Positions 7,859-16,797 are shown, numbered from the stretch's first letter. The stretch is DNA of 64,000 bases from Stutzerimonas stutzeri (GCF_019090095.1 NZ_JAGQFP010000001.1:992001-1056000); one strand, 5' to 3'. Translations and numbers: made by a program. Notes: generated by a model not told the origin, from the sequence alone.

Positions 7859-9804
7859 GCAAGGGAAGCCGTCCGGATGACGAATTGCGCTTTCGCCCGC
7901 AGCCGGGCAAACCGCAGCAACGCGGCCAACCCTTCGTCAACCAGGTGCTGCGCCAGGCCAACAAGGCCGGTACCGGAAAGCCGCGCAAGGCGAGCCACCA
8001 GCCCGGCGCCCGCCTCGGCCGCGGGCATGTCGCCGCGCGTTTCAGCACGAAGCAACTGCCGTCCAACGCCCGTCGCGTCACCATCAAGACGCGCTTGGTA
8101 AACCTACGCCAGGCCGGCAAGCGCTCGACGCTAAGCCACCTGCGCTACATCGAGCGCGACGGCGTCAGTCGCGAGGGCGATCCGGGTCAGGCCTACGGGC
8201 CCTTGACCGACCAGGCCGACCTAAATGCGTTCGAGGAGCGCGGCCGGGACGACCGCCACCAGTTTCGCTTCATCGTCTCGCCTGAGGATGCCGAGCAGCT
8301 CGACGACCTGCGCACCTATACCCGCCACCTGATGAGCCGGATGGAGGCCGACCTCGGCACCCGCCTCGACTGGGTGGCGGTCGACCACTGGAACACTGAC
8401 AACCCACACACCCATATCGTGTTGCGCGGCAAGGACGACACCGGCAAGGACCTGGTGATCGCTCGTGACTACATCGCCGAGGGCATGCGCAACCGTGCCG
8501 CGGAGCTGGCCACCGAATGGCTCGGCCCGCGTACTGAACTGGAGATCCAACAGAGCCTGCAGCGCGAGGTGCAGCAGGAGCGTTTCACCAGCCTGGATCG
8601 CACCCTGCTGCGCGAATGCCAAGCCGGCGTGCTCAGCCTGAAATCGCTCGCCAACCAGCCGCGCCGGCAGCTGCTGATCGGCCGCCTGCAGCAGCTGCAG
8701 AGGCTTGAGCTGGCTCGTGAGGTTCGGCCCGGACAATGGATCCTACGTGACGACGTCGAGGTGACCCTGCGCGCCATGGGCGAGCGTGGCGATATCGTGC
8801 GCACGATGCAGCGGGCCATGGGGGGCCTGCAGCGAGAGCTGGCGGTCTTCGAGCCGGGCAAGGATGGTCCCGAAGTGGTCGGTAGGATCGTATCCAAGGG
8901 GCTGGCCGACGAGCTACACGACCGCGGCTACCTGGTGGTCGACGGCCTCGACGGCAAGGCGTATTACCTGGCCCTGCCTGCTCGCGCGGAGCTGGCCGAC
9001 TACCCCATCGGCGGCGTGGTGGAAACGCGCAGCCTGAGCGAGCCGCGCGCGGTGGATCGCTCGATTGCGGCGCTGGCTGTGGACGGCCTTTATCGCACCG
9101 ATCATCACACGGCCCTGGCACGATCACAGGCAGTCGAAGGACAGGATCCCGAGGCATTGGTCGAGCGCCATGTACGGCGCCTGGAAGCCCTGCGCCGGGC
9201 CGGTATCGTCGAGCGTCTGGCCGAGGGCGTCTGGCGGGTGCCGACCGACCTGCCCGAGCAAGGCCGGCAGCATGATGCCCGCCGCCTGGGCGATGTCGCC
9301 GTCGAACTGCGTACGCCACTGCCCCTCGAGCAGCAGGTGCGCGCGGTCGGCGCGACCTGGCTGGACCAACAGCTGATCGGCGGCAACCGCGAGCTGGTAG
9401 ACACGGGCTTCGGCAAGGAGGTGCGCGAAGCGTTGCGACAGCGTGCTGACTTCCTGGTGGAACAGGGCCTGGCCGAACGCCAGGGCCAACGCGTGGTGCT
9501 CGCACGCAACCTGCTGGCCACCCTACGCGGGCGGGAGCTGACGGCGGCGGCGCGCGAGATCTCGGCGCAGACGGGCCTGCAATATCGCCCGGCGGTCGAG
9601 GGCAAGCGCGTCAGCGGGATCTACCGGCGCAGCGTGCAGCTGGCCAGCGGCCGTTATGCCCTGCTCGACGATGGCATCGGCTTCAGCCTGGTGCCGTGGA
9701 AGCCGGTGATCGAGCAGAGGCTCGGGCAGAGCGTGTCGGCGGTGATCCAGGGCAACAGCGTCTCCTGGCAACTGGGTCGCCAGCGCGGGCCATCGATTGG
9801 TTGA
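7855..9804 (+). CDS. Relaxase, VirD2-type (DUF3363 family)
   Basis: A 649-residue relaxase. The metal-binding HUH-type motif is visible as VDHWNTDNPHTHIVLRG at about residues 172-188 (His-His pair in PHTH). It is preceded by RFIVSPEDAEQLDDL and a tyrosine-bearing YTRHLM segment typical of VirD2/TraI-like enzymes. The long C-terminal part belongs to the DUF3363 group found in Tn4371-like ICEs. The enzyme should nick at oriT, stay covalently bound to the 5' end and be delivered through the Trb channel with TraG. The start overlaps the preceding frame by ATGA. Confidence 0.94.
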   Translation: MSKGSRPDDELRFRPQPGKPQQRGQPFVNQVLRQANKAGTGKPRKASHQPGARLGRGHVAARFSTKQLPSNARRVTIKTRLVNLRQAGKRSTLSHLRYIERDGVSREGDPGQAYGPLTDQADLNAFEERGRDDRHQFRFIVSPEDAEQLDDLRTYTRHLMSRMEADLGTRLDWVAVDHWNTDNPHTHIVLRGKDDTGKDLVIARDYIAEGMRNRAAELATEWLGPRTELEIQQSLQREVQQERFTSLDRTLLRECQAGVLSLKSLANQPRRQLLIGRLQQLQRLELAREVRPGQWILRDDVEVTLRAMGERGDIVRTMQRAMGGLQRELAVFEPGKDGPEVVGRIVSKGLADELHDRGYLVVDGLDGKAYYLALPARAELADYPIGGVVETRSLSEPRAVDRSIAALAVDGLYRTDHHTALARSQAVEGQDPEALVERHVRRLEALRRAGIVERLAEGVWRVPTDLPEQGRQHDARRLGDVAVELRTPLPLEQQVRAVGATWLDQQLIGGNRELVDTGFGKEVREALRQRADFLVEQGLAERQGQRVVLARNLLATLRGRELTAAAREISAQTGLQYRPAVEGKRVSGIYRRSVQLASGRYALLDDGIGFSLVPWKPVIEQRLGQSVSAVIQGNSVSWQLGRQRGPSIG

Positions 9805-9821
9805 GCAATCGGCGCTGGGGC

Positions 9822-10676
9822 TTATACCAGCGCCGGCTCCTGCTGTAGCCACTGCTCGAAGTCTCGGCTCTGCGGCATGCCTTCCTTGGCCGCGTAGTAA
9901 ACCAGGCGCAGATGGCGATCCTCGTCGATGGTCAGCGTGGTGTGCTCAAACACCACCTGGCCGACGGTGTCGATCCGCAGATGCCGAATGCCCTGGCAGG
10001 CGCCATGGATGTCCTGCTGCCGCCACCAGTCTCTGAAGTCTGGCGAGGCCTTCTCCAGGTCCTTCACCAACGCGGCGATATCCGGATCCTGGGTCGCCCG
10101 CACGAAGTCGCGGCGGAAGCTGGAGAGAATCTGCAGCGCCTGCTCATCCCAAGGGTTGAACAATTCGCGCATGGCCGGGCTGGTGAACAGCATCCACAAC
10201 AGATTGCGGCGGTCCGCCGGCAGCGCAGAGAAACCGAACACCCGATCTGCCGCAGCGTTCCAGGCCAGCACATCCCAGCGCAGGTTGAGCACGTAAGCCG
10301 GACGAGACGGCAGATCCCCCATCAGGCGATGAATCAGCGCAGGCACCGTGCACCAGGTCTTTCCCGGCTCTGGCGGCAGACGCTGGTGAGCCAGCAGGAA
10401 GAGGTGGCGACGCTCGGTGGCATCCAGCTTGAGCGTGCGCGAAAGGTTGTCGAGGAAGGTTGCAGACACGCTGATGTCCCGCCCCTGCTCCAGCCATGTG
10501 TACCAAGACAGGCCCACTCCGGCCAAGGCCGCGACCTCCTCGCGGCGAAGCCCAGGCGTGCGTCTTCGGCCACCTGAAGGCAGCCCCACCTCCGCAGGCG
10601 AAATGCGTTCGCGGCGACTACGCAGGAATTCGGCCAGCTCTACCCGAGTGCGTTCAGCTGTGCGAGGCGCGCTCAT
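9822..10676 (-). CDS. XRE regulator with MmyB-like ligand-binding domain
   Basis: About 284 residues from the ATG at 10676, which has a GGAGGT-type site just upstream (complement of 10684-10690). The N-terminal HTH (RRTPGLRREEVAALAGVGLSWYTWLEQG, quoted in parts) is the diagnostic start of this family. The C-terminal domain has the MmyB-like pattern NLRWDVLAWNAAADRVFG, then RDFVRATQDPD and VVFEHTTLTI. These regulators are often divergent from small-molecule or oxidoreductase operons and may sense a ligand. Here it is divergent from the ALAS-like cluster, 156 bp away, and is the likely pathway-specific regulator. Confidence 0.9.
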   Translation of the reverse strand: MSAPRTAERTRVELAEFLRSRRERISPAEVGLPSGGRRRTPGLRREEVAALAGVGLSWYTWLEQGRDISVSATFLDNLSRTLKLDATERRHLFLLAHQRLPPEPGKTWCTVPALIHRLMGDLPSRPAYVLNLRWDVLAWNAAADRVFGFSALPADRRNLLWMLFTSPAMRELFNPWDEQALQILSSFRRDFVRATQDPDIAALVKDLEKASPDFRDWWRQQDIHGACQGIRHLRIDTVGQVVFEHTTLTIDEDRHLRLVYYAAKEGMPQSRDFEQWLQQEPALV

Positions 10677-10832
10677 CCGGTTACCTCCAGTACTAGGATA
10701 AACAGTCAAATTGTAACCCCTATAAATCCCGAGAAGAATAGCCCGACCTGGCCGCAATTACCCGAGCCAGGGCTCTCGCTTGATGAGGAACCACACAGAG
10801 ACGTGTCATCAACTCGCTAAGGAGATAAACGG
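10677..10832. promoter_or_regulatory. Divergent promoter region of the ALAS-like cluster
   Basis: This 156-bp interval separates the MmyB-type regulator from the synthase gene. It contains an AT-rich core (AGGATAAACAGTCAAATTG, 10696-10714), and AAGGAGAT at 10819-10826 is a strong ribosome binding site for the synthase. I see no perfect long dyad. Confidence 0.5.
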
Positions 10833-12065
10833 ATGTACCAAGCACTTCTTCGGGAACAACTGGAGACATTGAAGTCTTCCAACCAGTACCGCACCTTCAC
10901 CACCCTTAGCCGCATCTGCGGCCAGTATCCCCTGGCCAAGCTGGACGGTCGCGAGCAGGAACCGGTGGTGGTCTGGTGCAGCAACGACTACCTCGGCATG
11001 TCGCAGCACCCGGCCGTGCGCGAGCAGATGCACGACGCGCTGGAGACCTACGGCGCCGGCTCCGGCGGTTCGCGCAATATCGGCGGCTCGCACGAGGTGT
11101 ATGCCAGCCTGGAGGCGAGCCTGGCCGACTGGCACGGCAAGGAAGCGGCGCTGGTCTTCCCCACCGGCTTCGGCTCCAACGACGCCACCCTCCAGTGCCT
11201 GCTGCGGCGTATCCCCGACTGCGTGGTGATCAGCGACGAGCTGAACCACGCCTCCATCGTCAACGGCATTCGTTCCACGCCCAACGAGCGCAAGATCTTC
11301 CGCCATAACGACGTCGAGCATCTGGAGCAGATTCTCGCCAGCTACCCGCAGGGCCAGCCGAAGATCGTGGTGTTCGAGTCGGTCTACTCGATGGACGGCG
11401 ACATCGCCCCCATCGCCGAGATCGTCGCGGTCGCCAAACGCTACAACGCCCTCACCTACCTCGACGAGGTGCATGCGGTGGGCATGTACGGCCCACGTGG
11501 CGCCGGTATCGCCGCCGAGCTGGGCGTGGCCGATCAGGTGGACATCATTCAGGGCACCATGGCCAAGGCCATCGGTGTGATCGGCGGCTACATTGCATCG
11601 ACCCAGGTGATCGTCGATGCAGTGCGCTCCTTCGCCACCGGCTTCATCTTCACCACCTCGCTGCCGCCGGCAATTACCGCAGGCTGTCTGGCCAGCGTCG
11701 AACATCTCAAGGCCAGCCGCTTCGAGCGCGATCGCCTGCATGCCCAGACCGCCAAGCTGCGCGAGCGCCTCAAGCACCATGACGTACCGGTGATGCCCTG
11801 CTCGCAGACGCATGTGTTGCCGGTGCTGGTGGGCGAGGCCAAGCGCTGCAAGGTGGCGGCCGAGCGCCTACTGCATACTCACGGCGTGTACCTGCAGCCG
11901 ATCAACTATCCATCCGTGCCGGTAGGGACCGAGCGCTTCCGCGTCAATGCCACACCGAACCACAGCGATGCGCAGATCGAGCACCTGGTGCTGTCGCTGC
12001 GCGAGACCTTCGATCACTTCAGCATCCCGCTTGCGTCCGAGGTGTTTGCTGCGGAGGTGGCCTGA
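10833..12065 (+). CDS. 5-Aminolevulinate synthase-like alpha-oxoamine synthase
   Basis: A 410-residue PLP enzyme aligning along its length with ALAS (HemA of alphaproteobacteria). Seen: WCSNDYLGM near residue 48, [12 protein letters not shown] at 74-85, [12 protein letters not shown] near 135, [20 protein letters not shown] near 211, and the PLP-lysine region [12 protein letters not shown] (Lys245). Classical ALAS condenses glycine with succinyl-CoA. Pseudomonas makes 5-aminolevulinate from glutamyl-tRNA, so this copy is surplus and probably belongs to secondary metabolism. Ser80 replaces the Thr found in glycine-specific ALAS (GGTRN), which would fit serine as amino acid. It is the first gene of the cluster, with an AAGGAG ribosome site. 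Confidence 0.93.
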   Translation: MYQALLREQLETLKSSNQYRTFTTLSRICGQYPLAKLDGREQEPVVVWCSNDYLGMSQHPAVREQMHDALETYGAGSGGSRNIGGSHEVYASLEASLADWHGKEAALVFPTGFGSNDATLQCLLRRIPDCVVISDELNHASIVNGIRSTPNERKIFRHNDVEHLEQILASYPQGQPKIVVFESVYSMDGDIAPIAEIVAVAKRYNALTYLDEVHAVGMYGPRGAGIAAELGVADQVDIIQGTMAKAIGVIGGYIASTQVIVDAVRSFATGFIFTTSLPPAITAGCLASVEHLKASRFERDRLHAQTAKLRERLKHHDVPVMPCSQTHVLPVLVGEAKRCKVAAERLLHTHGVYLQPINYPSVPVGTERFRVNATPNHSDAQIEHLVLSLRETFDHFSIPLASEVFAAEVA

Positions 12066-12066
12066 G

Positions 12067-12570
12067 ATGGAACAGTCCTTCTTCACAGTACGTCCGGCGA
12101 ACCAGGCCGACCTGGCCCGTTTGGTGGAGCTGCGCGCATATCTGCTGGACGGCACCAACGCCAGCTATTCGAGCAAGACGCCGGAGGACGCGGCGCGCTG
12201 GCGAGCGGCCTACCGCACCTGGCTGAATAGCCGCCTGAACGACAGCGACTGCGTGCAGATCCTCGCCGCCGAGCACAGGGAATCCGGCCAGGTGCTGGGC
12301 TGCGCAACCGCCATCATCGACCAACGCGCGCCGGCACCGGGCTGCCTTAACGGCCTGTCCGGCTGGGTGCAGTCGGTGGTGGTGGAACCGCAGTGGCGGG
12401 GCCGTGGCATCGCCAAGCAACTGATGCAGCACCTGCTGCGCTGGTTCGCCAACCGCGACGTCGGCTACGTGGTGCTGCAGAGCACCGCGGATGCCGGCAC
12501 GCTGTACCAGACCCTCGGCTTCGCCGTCAGCGACGAGCGCCTGCTGATCCGTCAGGAGGCCTCGGCATGA
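12067..12570 (+). CDS. GNAT-family N-acetyltransferase
   Basis: A 167-residue acetyltransferase. The acetyl-CoA motif A is clear: SVVVEPQWRGRGIAKQLMQHLL at about residues 99-120 (R/Q-x-x-G-x-G/A type), followed by a terminal TLYQTLGF motif B. It starts 1 bp after the stop of the ALAS-like gene and its own stop overlaps the next ATG, so it is in the same operon. By position it should acylate the amino group of the product of the synthase. That matches the N-acetylation step I recall for alaremycin, but the substrate is inferred. Confidence 0.9.
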   Translation: MEQSFFTVRPANQADLARLVELRAYLLDGTNASYSSKTPEDAARWRAAYRTWLNSRLNDSDCVQILAAEHRESGQVLGCATAIIDQRAPAPGCLNGLSGWVQSVVVEPQWRGRGIAKQLMQHLLRWFANRDVGYVVLQSTADAGTLYQTLGFAVSDERLLIRQEASA

Positions 12571-13637
12571 AGATCCTGATCATCGGCCTGGGCTACGCCG
12601 GCAACCGCTACCGCCGCGCCTTCGAACATATCGCCACGAGTACCGGCCTGCCGCTGTCGCTAGCCTATGTCGGGCGTCGGCAGAAGACGACCGAACTGCC
12701 CTACTTCGACAACGTTGGCCGCGCGCTGCTGGTGTTTGAGCCGGACATCGTGGTGGTCAGCGTCAACGACCACAGCCATGCGCCCGTGCTCAAGCTGCTG
12801 GCCGGCTACCGGGGCTTCGTGCTCTGCGAGAAGCCGCTGGTCACGCCGGGCGACGACCTGGACGAGCTGCTCGGCGTACTGGAGCAGGTCAGCGGTTTTG
12901 CCCTGGACCTGGTGGAGCGGTACTCGGATGCGACCCAGCAGTTGCGCGACTGGGTCGAGCGCCATGACTGGCAACTGGTACGTGCCAGCTTCCACTGGGG
13001 CAAGGACCGTATCAACGACTACCGCCCTACCTGCGGCGTGACCAGCGAGGTGATCCATGCGCTGGATCTGGTCGGCTGGATCTGCCCGCGTGCTGGCCAG
13101 CTCAAGCTCGATGGTGTGCTCGGTGTGCGCTCGGACTTCTCCATCTCCGGCGCAGAGGTACTCGACACCGTGCAGCTCACCGCCAGCCTGGGCGAGGCGC
13201 GGGTCACCGGCTACGCCAGCTTCGTCAACATCGTGCGGCAACGCACCGTGGATTTCAGCTTCGTCGACCGCGACGCCCGGCTGATCCATGCACGCCTGGT
13301 GTTTGACACCCCGCGCTGGGATCACGACCAGTTGCGCATCTGGACGCTCGGCGCCAACGGCGCCGAGGAGCTGTTGCACGCGTTCGCCACCGCCCCTGAC
13401 GAGCCTGGCCTGGACACCCTGCACAAGCTCACGCGGCTATGCCGGCAGGTGGTGCGCGCCGTGGCGCTCAGGGAGCCACCCCGCCAGCCCTTCGCTGGCC
13501 TCGACACCGCCGTGGCGCTGCAGCGCCTGCTCAACGACCTGGAAACCCATGCCCAAACCCCACCAGCGGCGCGCTACGTCCATGGCGAGACGCGCGTGCT
13601 GCTGGCCGAGGACAGCGACCTGGAAAGCCTCGGGTAA
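12567..13637 (+). CDS. Gfo/Idh/MocA-type NAD(P)-dependent oxidoreductase
   Basis: A 356-residue protein. It begins with the dinucleotide-binding fold MKILIIGLGYAGNRYRRAF (GxGxxG) and has the family EKP motif (CEKPLVTP, residues 87-94) at the end of the Rossmann domain. The C-terminal domain is the usual alpha/beta dimerisation and substrate part. AGGAGG lies 7 bp before the start, and the ATG overlaps the acetyltransferase stop (ATGA). In the cluster it could reduce, oxidise or dehydrate the acetylated amino-ketone. The active-site acid/base residues cannot be assigned with certainty. Confidence 0.88.
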   Translation: MKILIIGLGYAGNRYRRAFEHIATSTGLPLSLAYVGRRQKTTELPYFDNVGRALLVFEPDIVVVSVNDHSHAPVLKLLAGYRGFVLCEKPLVTPGDDLDELLGVLEQVSGFALDLVERYSDATQQLRDWVERHDWQLVRASFHWGKDRINDYRPTCGVTSEVIHALDLVGWICPRAGQLKLDGVLGVRSDFSISGAEVLDTVQLTASLGEARVTGYASFVNIVRQRTVDFSFVDRDARLIHARLVFDTPRWDHDQLRIWTLGANGAEELLHAFATAPDEPGLDTLHKLTRLCRQVVRAVALREPPRQPFAGLDTAVALQRLLNDLETHAQTPPAARYVHGETRVLLAEDSDLESLG

Positions 13638-13659
13638 CTCAATCACAAGGAGAATGACT

Positions 13660-15513
13660 ATGTGTGGAATCGCTGGATGGCTGTCCTACAGCCAGGACCT
13701 GGAAATGCAACGCGACACCCTGCAGCGCATGACCGACACCATGGCCCGGCGCGGCCCGGATGCTGGCGGTCTGTGGATCGAGGGCCCGGTGGGCCTGGGC
13801 CATCGCCGCCTGTCGATCATCGACCTGGAAGGTGGGCGCCAACCGATGACGGCCCTGCACGGTGGCCCGCGCGAAGTCGCCGCGATCACTTACAGCGGCG
13901 AGGTCTACAACTTCCGCGAGCTGCGCACCGAACTGCAGCGACTCGGCCACCGCTTCGAGACCCGCAGCGACACCGAGGTGGTGCTGCGCGCGTATGTCGA
14001 ATGGGGCGAGACCTTCGTCGAGCGGCTCAACGGCATGTATGCCTTCGCCATCTGGGACCTGCGCTCGCAGGAGCTGCTGCTGATCCGCGACCGCATGGGC
14101 GTCAAGCCGCTGTACTACTTCCCCACCTCCGACGGCGTGGTGTTCGGCTCCGAGCCCAAGGCGCTGCTGGCCAACCCGCTGGTGCCGCGCAAAGTGCGTG
14201 CAGACGGCCTGCGCGAAATCCTGGAGATGGTGAAGACGCCAGGCCATGCCGTGTTCGATGGCATGCGCGAGGTGATGCCGGGCGAGATCGTGCGCATCAA
14301 CCGCCAGGGCCTGGGCCGTCGCCACTACTGGAAGCTGGAGACACGCGAGCACGAACACACGCTGGACGAGACCATCCGCCACACCCGTGACCTGCTGGAA
14401 GATATCGTAGACCGCCAGATTGTTGCCGACGTGCCGCTGTGCAGCCTGCTCTCCGGTGGGCTGGATTCCTCGATCATCACCGCGCTGGCGTCGAAGAAGC
14501 TGCTGGCCGCCGGCAAGGAGAACATCCGCTCCTTCTCCGTCGACTTCGTCGACCATGGCAGCGGTTTCACCGGCGACGCCGTGCGCGGCACGCCGGACGC
14601 CCCCTTCGTGCGCGATCTGGTGGAGAAGATTCGCTCCAGCCACCAGGAGATCGTCCTCGACAGCCGCGAGCTGGCCGATCCGACGTTGCGCGCGCAGATC
14701 GTCCGCGCCCTCGACCTGCCACCGGCCTTCTGGGGCGACATGTGGCCATCGCTCTACCGGCTGTTTCAGGAGGTGCGCAAGCACTCGACGGTGGCGCTGT
14801 CCGGCGAGAGCGCGGACGAGGTGTTCGGTGGCTACCGCTGGTTCCACGATCCGGAGGCAATCCAGGCCGACACCTTCCCCTGGCTGACCTCGGTCACCGG
14901 CAAGTACTTCGACGGCAAGACCCTGTTCGACCCGGGCCTGCTGGCCCAGCTCGACATGCACAGCTTCCTGCGCGACAGCTACACCCAGGCCATCGCTGAA
15001 GCACCGGTACTACCCGGCGAGAGCGCCGTCGACCAGCGCATGCGGCAGATGAGCTACGTCAACCTGACCCGCTTCGTGCAGACCCTGCTCGACCGCAAGG
15101 ACCGCATGAGCATGGCCGTCGGCCTCGAGGTGCGGGTGCCCTTCTGCGACCACCGCCTGGTCGAGTACGCCTTCAACATCCCCTGGGCGATGAAGGCCTT
15201 CGACGGGCGGGAGAAAAGCATCCTGCGCGCGGCGACCCGCGACCTGCTGCCGGAGTCGATCAGCGAGCGGGTCAAGAGCCCCTACCCCTCGACCCAGGAC
15301 CCGGCCTACGAGCAGGCGCTACGTGATGCCCTGGCCGCCATCCAGGCCGATCGCAACGCACCGGTAACGCCCCTGCTCGACAGCGGCCGTATCCAGCAAA
15401 CCCTGGCCAAGCCGCTCGGCAGCGTCTCGCCCATGTATGAGCGCATGGGCATGGAGCTGGCGGTAGGCCTCAACACCTGGCTGAACGAATACGACGTCAG
15501 CCTCGAACTCTAG
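13660..15513 (+). CDS. AsnB-type glutamine-hydrolysing amidotransferase/asparagine synthetase
   Basis: A 617-residue two-domain protein. The start MCGIAG places the catalytic Cys2 of the class II glutaminase domain. RRGPD (30-34), RLSIID (50-55) and YSGEVYNF (78-85) follow. The synthetase domain has the PP-loop SGGLDSS at 265-271 and a SGESADEVFGGY block near 480. The YSGEVYN form of the glutaminase motif recalls actinobacterial AsnB rather than the NGEIYN of enterobacterial AsnB. AAGGAG at 13647 precedes the start, 22 bp after the oxidoreductase gene. In this setting it probably amidates a carboxylate of the pathway product rather than serving asparagine supply. Confidence 0.92.
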   Translation: MCGIAGWLSYSQDLEMQRDTLQRMTDTMARRGPDAGGLWIEGPVGLGHRRLSIIDLEGGRQPMTALHGGPREVAAITYSGEVYNFRELRTELQRLGHRFETRSDTEVVLRAYVEWGETFVERLNGMYAFAIWDLRSQELLLIRDRMGVKPLYYFPTSDGVVFGSEPKALLANPLVPRKVRADGLREILEMVKTPGHAVFDGMREVMPGEIVRINRQGLGRRHYWKLETREHEHTLDETIRHTRDLLEDIVDRQIVADVPLCSLLSGGLDSSIITALASKKLLAAGKENIRSFSVDFVDHGSGFTGDAVRGTPDAPFVRDLVEKIRSSHQEIVLDSRELADPTLRAQIVRALDLPPAFWGDMWPSLYRLFQEVRKHSTVALSGESADEVFGGYRWFHDPEAIQADTFPWLTSVTGKYFDGKTLFDPGLLAQLDMHSFLRDSYTQAIAEAPVLPGESAVDQRMRQMSYVNLTRFVQTLLDRKDRMSMAVGLEVRVPFCDHRLVEYAFNIPWAMKAFDGREKSILRAATRDLLPESISERVKSPYPSTQDPAYEQALRDALAAIQADRNAPVTPLLDSGRIQQTLAKPLGSVSPMYERMGMELAVGLNTWLNEYDVSLEL

Positions 15514-15522
15514 TCCCCAACC

Positions 15523-15552
15523 GGATGTGGCCCCGGTGCGGGCCACATCCTT
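15523..15552 (+). terminator. Hairpin after the amidotransferase gene
   Basis: A perfect 11-bp stem GGATGTGGCCC / GGGCCACATCC with a CGGTGC loop lies 9 bp after the asnB-like stop. Only two T residues follow, so it may be a weak or processing terminator. Expression of the exporter gene 45 bp further on may be partly separate. Confidence 0.6.
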
Positions 15553-15597
15553 CCGCTGTACCACCCACGCGTTCTTGCAACGCAAGCGAGTCCGAGT

Positions 15598-16797
15598 ATG
15601 CACACACCTAACCAATCACCCATCTACCTCATAGCGCTGGGGGCCTTTGCCCTCGGCATGGCCTCCTATGTCACCGCCGGCCTGATCCCGATGATCGAGG
15701 CCTCGTTCGCGGTCTCCGTCGCGGTGGCCGCGCAGTTGGTTACCGCCTTCACCCTGGCCTACGGACTGGGTTCGCCAATCTTCGTCGCCCTGACGCCGGC
15801 GCATCGTCAGCGTGCCGGCCTGCTGCTGGCCCTGGGCCTGTTCGTCATCGCCAACGCCGCCAGCGCGCTGGCCGAGAGCTTCACCGCGCTGATGGTCTGG
15901 CGTGCCATCGCCGGTATCGGTGCGGGCGTCTACCTGGCCATGGGCATCGGCGCCTCGGCCGCCGTGTCTACCCCGGAACGCCGCGGGAAGGCCATCGCCA
16001 TCATCATGGGTGGCATGGCCAGCGGCGTGGTGCTGGGCGTTCCGCTCAGCCTGTTGATCGCCGAACAACTCGGCTGGCAGACCGCCCTGTGGCTGGTGAC
16101 CCTGCTCGGCCTGGTGGCTTTCTTCGGCCTGCTGCTGAAGCTGCCAGCCCTGCCGGCAGCCACCGCCACCACGCTGGCCCAGAAGCTGGCGATCCTCGGC
16201 GACGGCCATGTGCTGGTCATCCTGCTGGTGTCGCTGCTGGCCGCCATTGCCAGCCTAGGCATGTACACCTTCATCGCTCCGCTGCTGGCTGATCCGACCT
16301 ACGGCGCGGTGCGTTCGGTTACCCCCTATCTGTGGGTCTGGGGCATCGGCGGCGTGCTGGGCAGCTTCCTGATCGGCCCGCTGGTGGATCGCATCAAGGG
16401 GCCGGTGCTGACCTTCGCCATCATGCTGATCCTCGCTGTATCGCTGCTCGTGCTGCCACTGACGGCTGCGCTCAGCACCTGGCTGGTGATGCTGCCCATC
16501 GCCCTGTGGGGCGCGGTCGGCTGGGCGCTGCAGGTGCCGCAGAACAACGAGCTGATCCTGGCCCGCCAGGCCCAGGGCGACGGCAATCTGGCCATCGCGC
16601 TGAACGAGTCGGCGCTCTACCTGGGCAGCGCCATTGGCGCCGCAGCCGGTGGCTTCGTGCTGCTGTTGCAGATGCCCACCTGGACCCTGGCCGCCAGCGC
16701 CGGTGGTGTCGCCGCGCTGGGCGCCCTGCTGCAGATCGTCAACCTGCGTCGCCAGCCAACCTGGAACGGCGACGTGCAAGCCGAACCCTACAACTGA
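15598..16797 (+). CDS. MFS transporter (drug-efflux type, 12 TM)
   Basis: A 399-residue hydrophobic protein with about twelve membrane segments. The N-terminal half contains the DHA1-type motif region FTLAYGLGSPIFVALTPAHRQR (quoted in parts, near residue 50) and RAIAGIGAGVYLAMGIGASA near 100. The second half has GSFLIGPLVDRIKGP. It resembles AraJ/Bcr-like drug:H+ antiporters. Located at the end of the ALAS-like cluster, it is the likely exporter and self-protection gene for the product. The gene follows a hairpin, and its ribosome binding site is weak. Confidence 0.9.
   Translation: MHTPNQSPIYLIALGAFALGMASYVTAGLIPMIEASFAVSVAVAAQLVTAFTLAYGLGSPIFVALTPAHRQRAGLLLALGLFVIANAASALAESFTALMVWRAIAGIGAGVYLAMGIGASAAVSTPERRGKAIAIIMGGMASGVVLGVPLSLLIAEQLGWQTALWLVTLLGLVAFFGLLLKLPALPAATATTLAQKLAILGDGHVLVILLVSLLAAIASLGMYTFIAPLLADPTYGAVRSVTPYLWVWGIGGVLGSFLIGPLVDRIKGPVLTFAIMLILAVSLLVLPLTAALSTWLVMLPIALWGAVGWALQVPQNNELILARQAQGDGNLAIALNESALYLGSAIGAAAGGFVLLLQMPTWTLAASAGGVAALGALLQIVNLRRQPTWNGDVQAEPYN

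Noticed and set aside
10833..12065. Housekeeping hemA for haem synthesis
   Set aside because: Pseudomonas makes aminolevulinate from glutamyl-tRNA, and this gene sits in a mobile cluster with acetyltransferase, oxidoreductase, amidotransferase and exporter.
13288..13659. N-terminal extension of the AsnB-like protein (frame opens at 13288)
   Set aside because: The extension lies antiparallel in content to the oxidoreductase gene, and class II amidotransferases need Met-Cys at the start; MCGIAG at 13660 has its own AAGGAG site.
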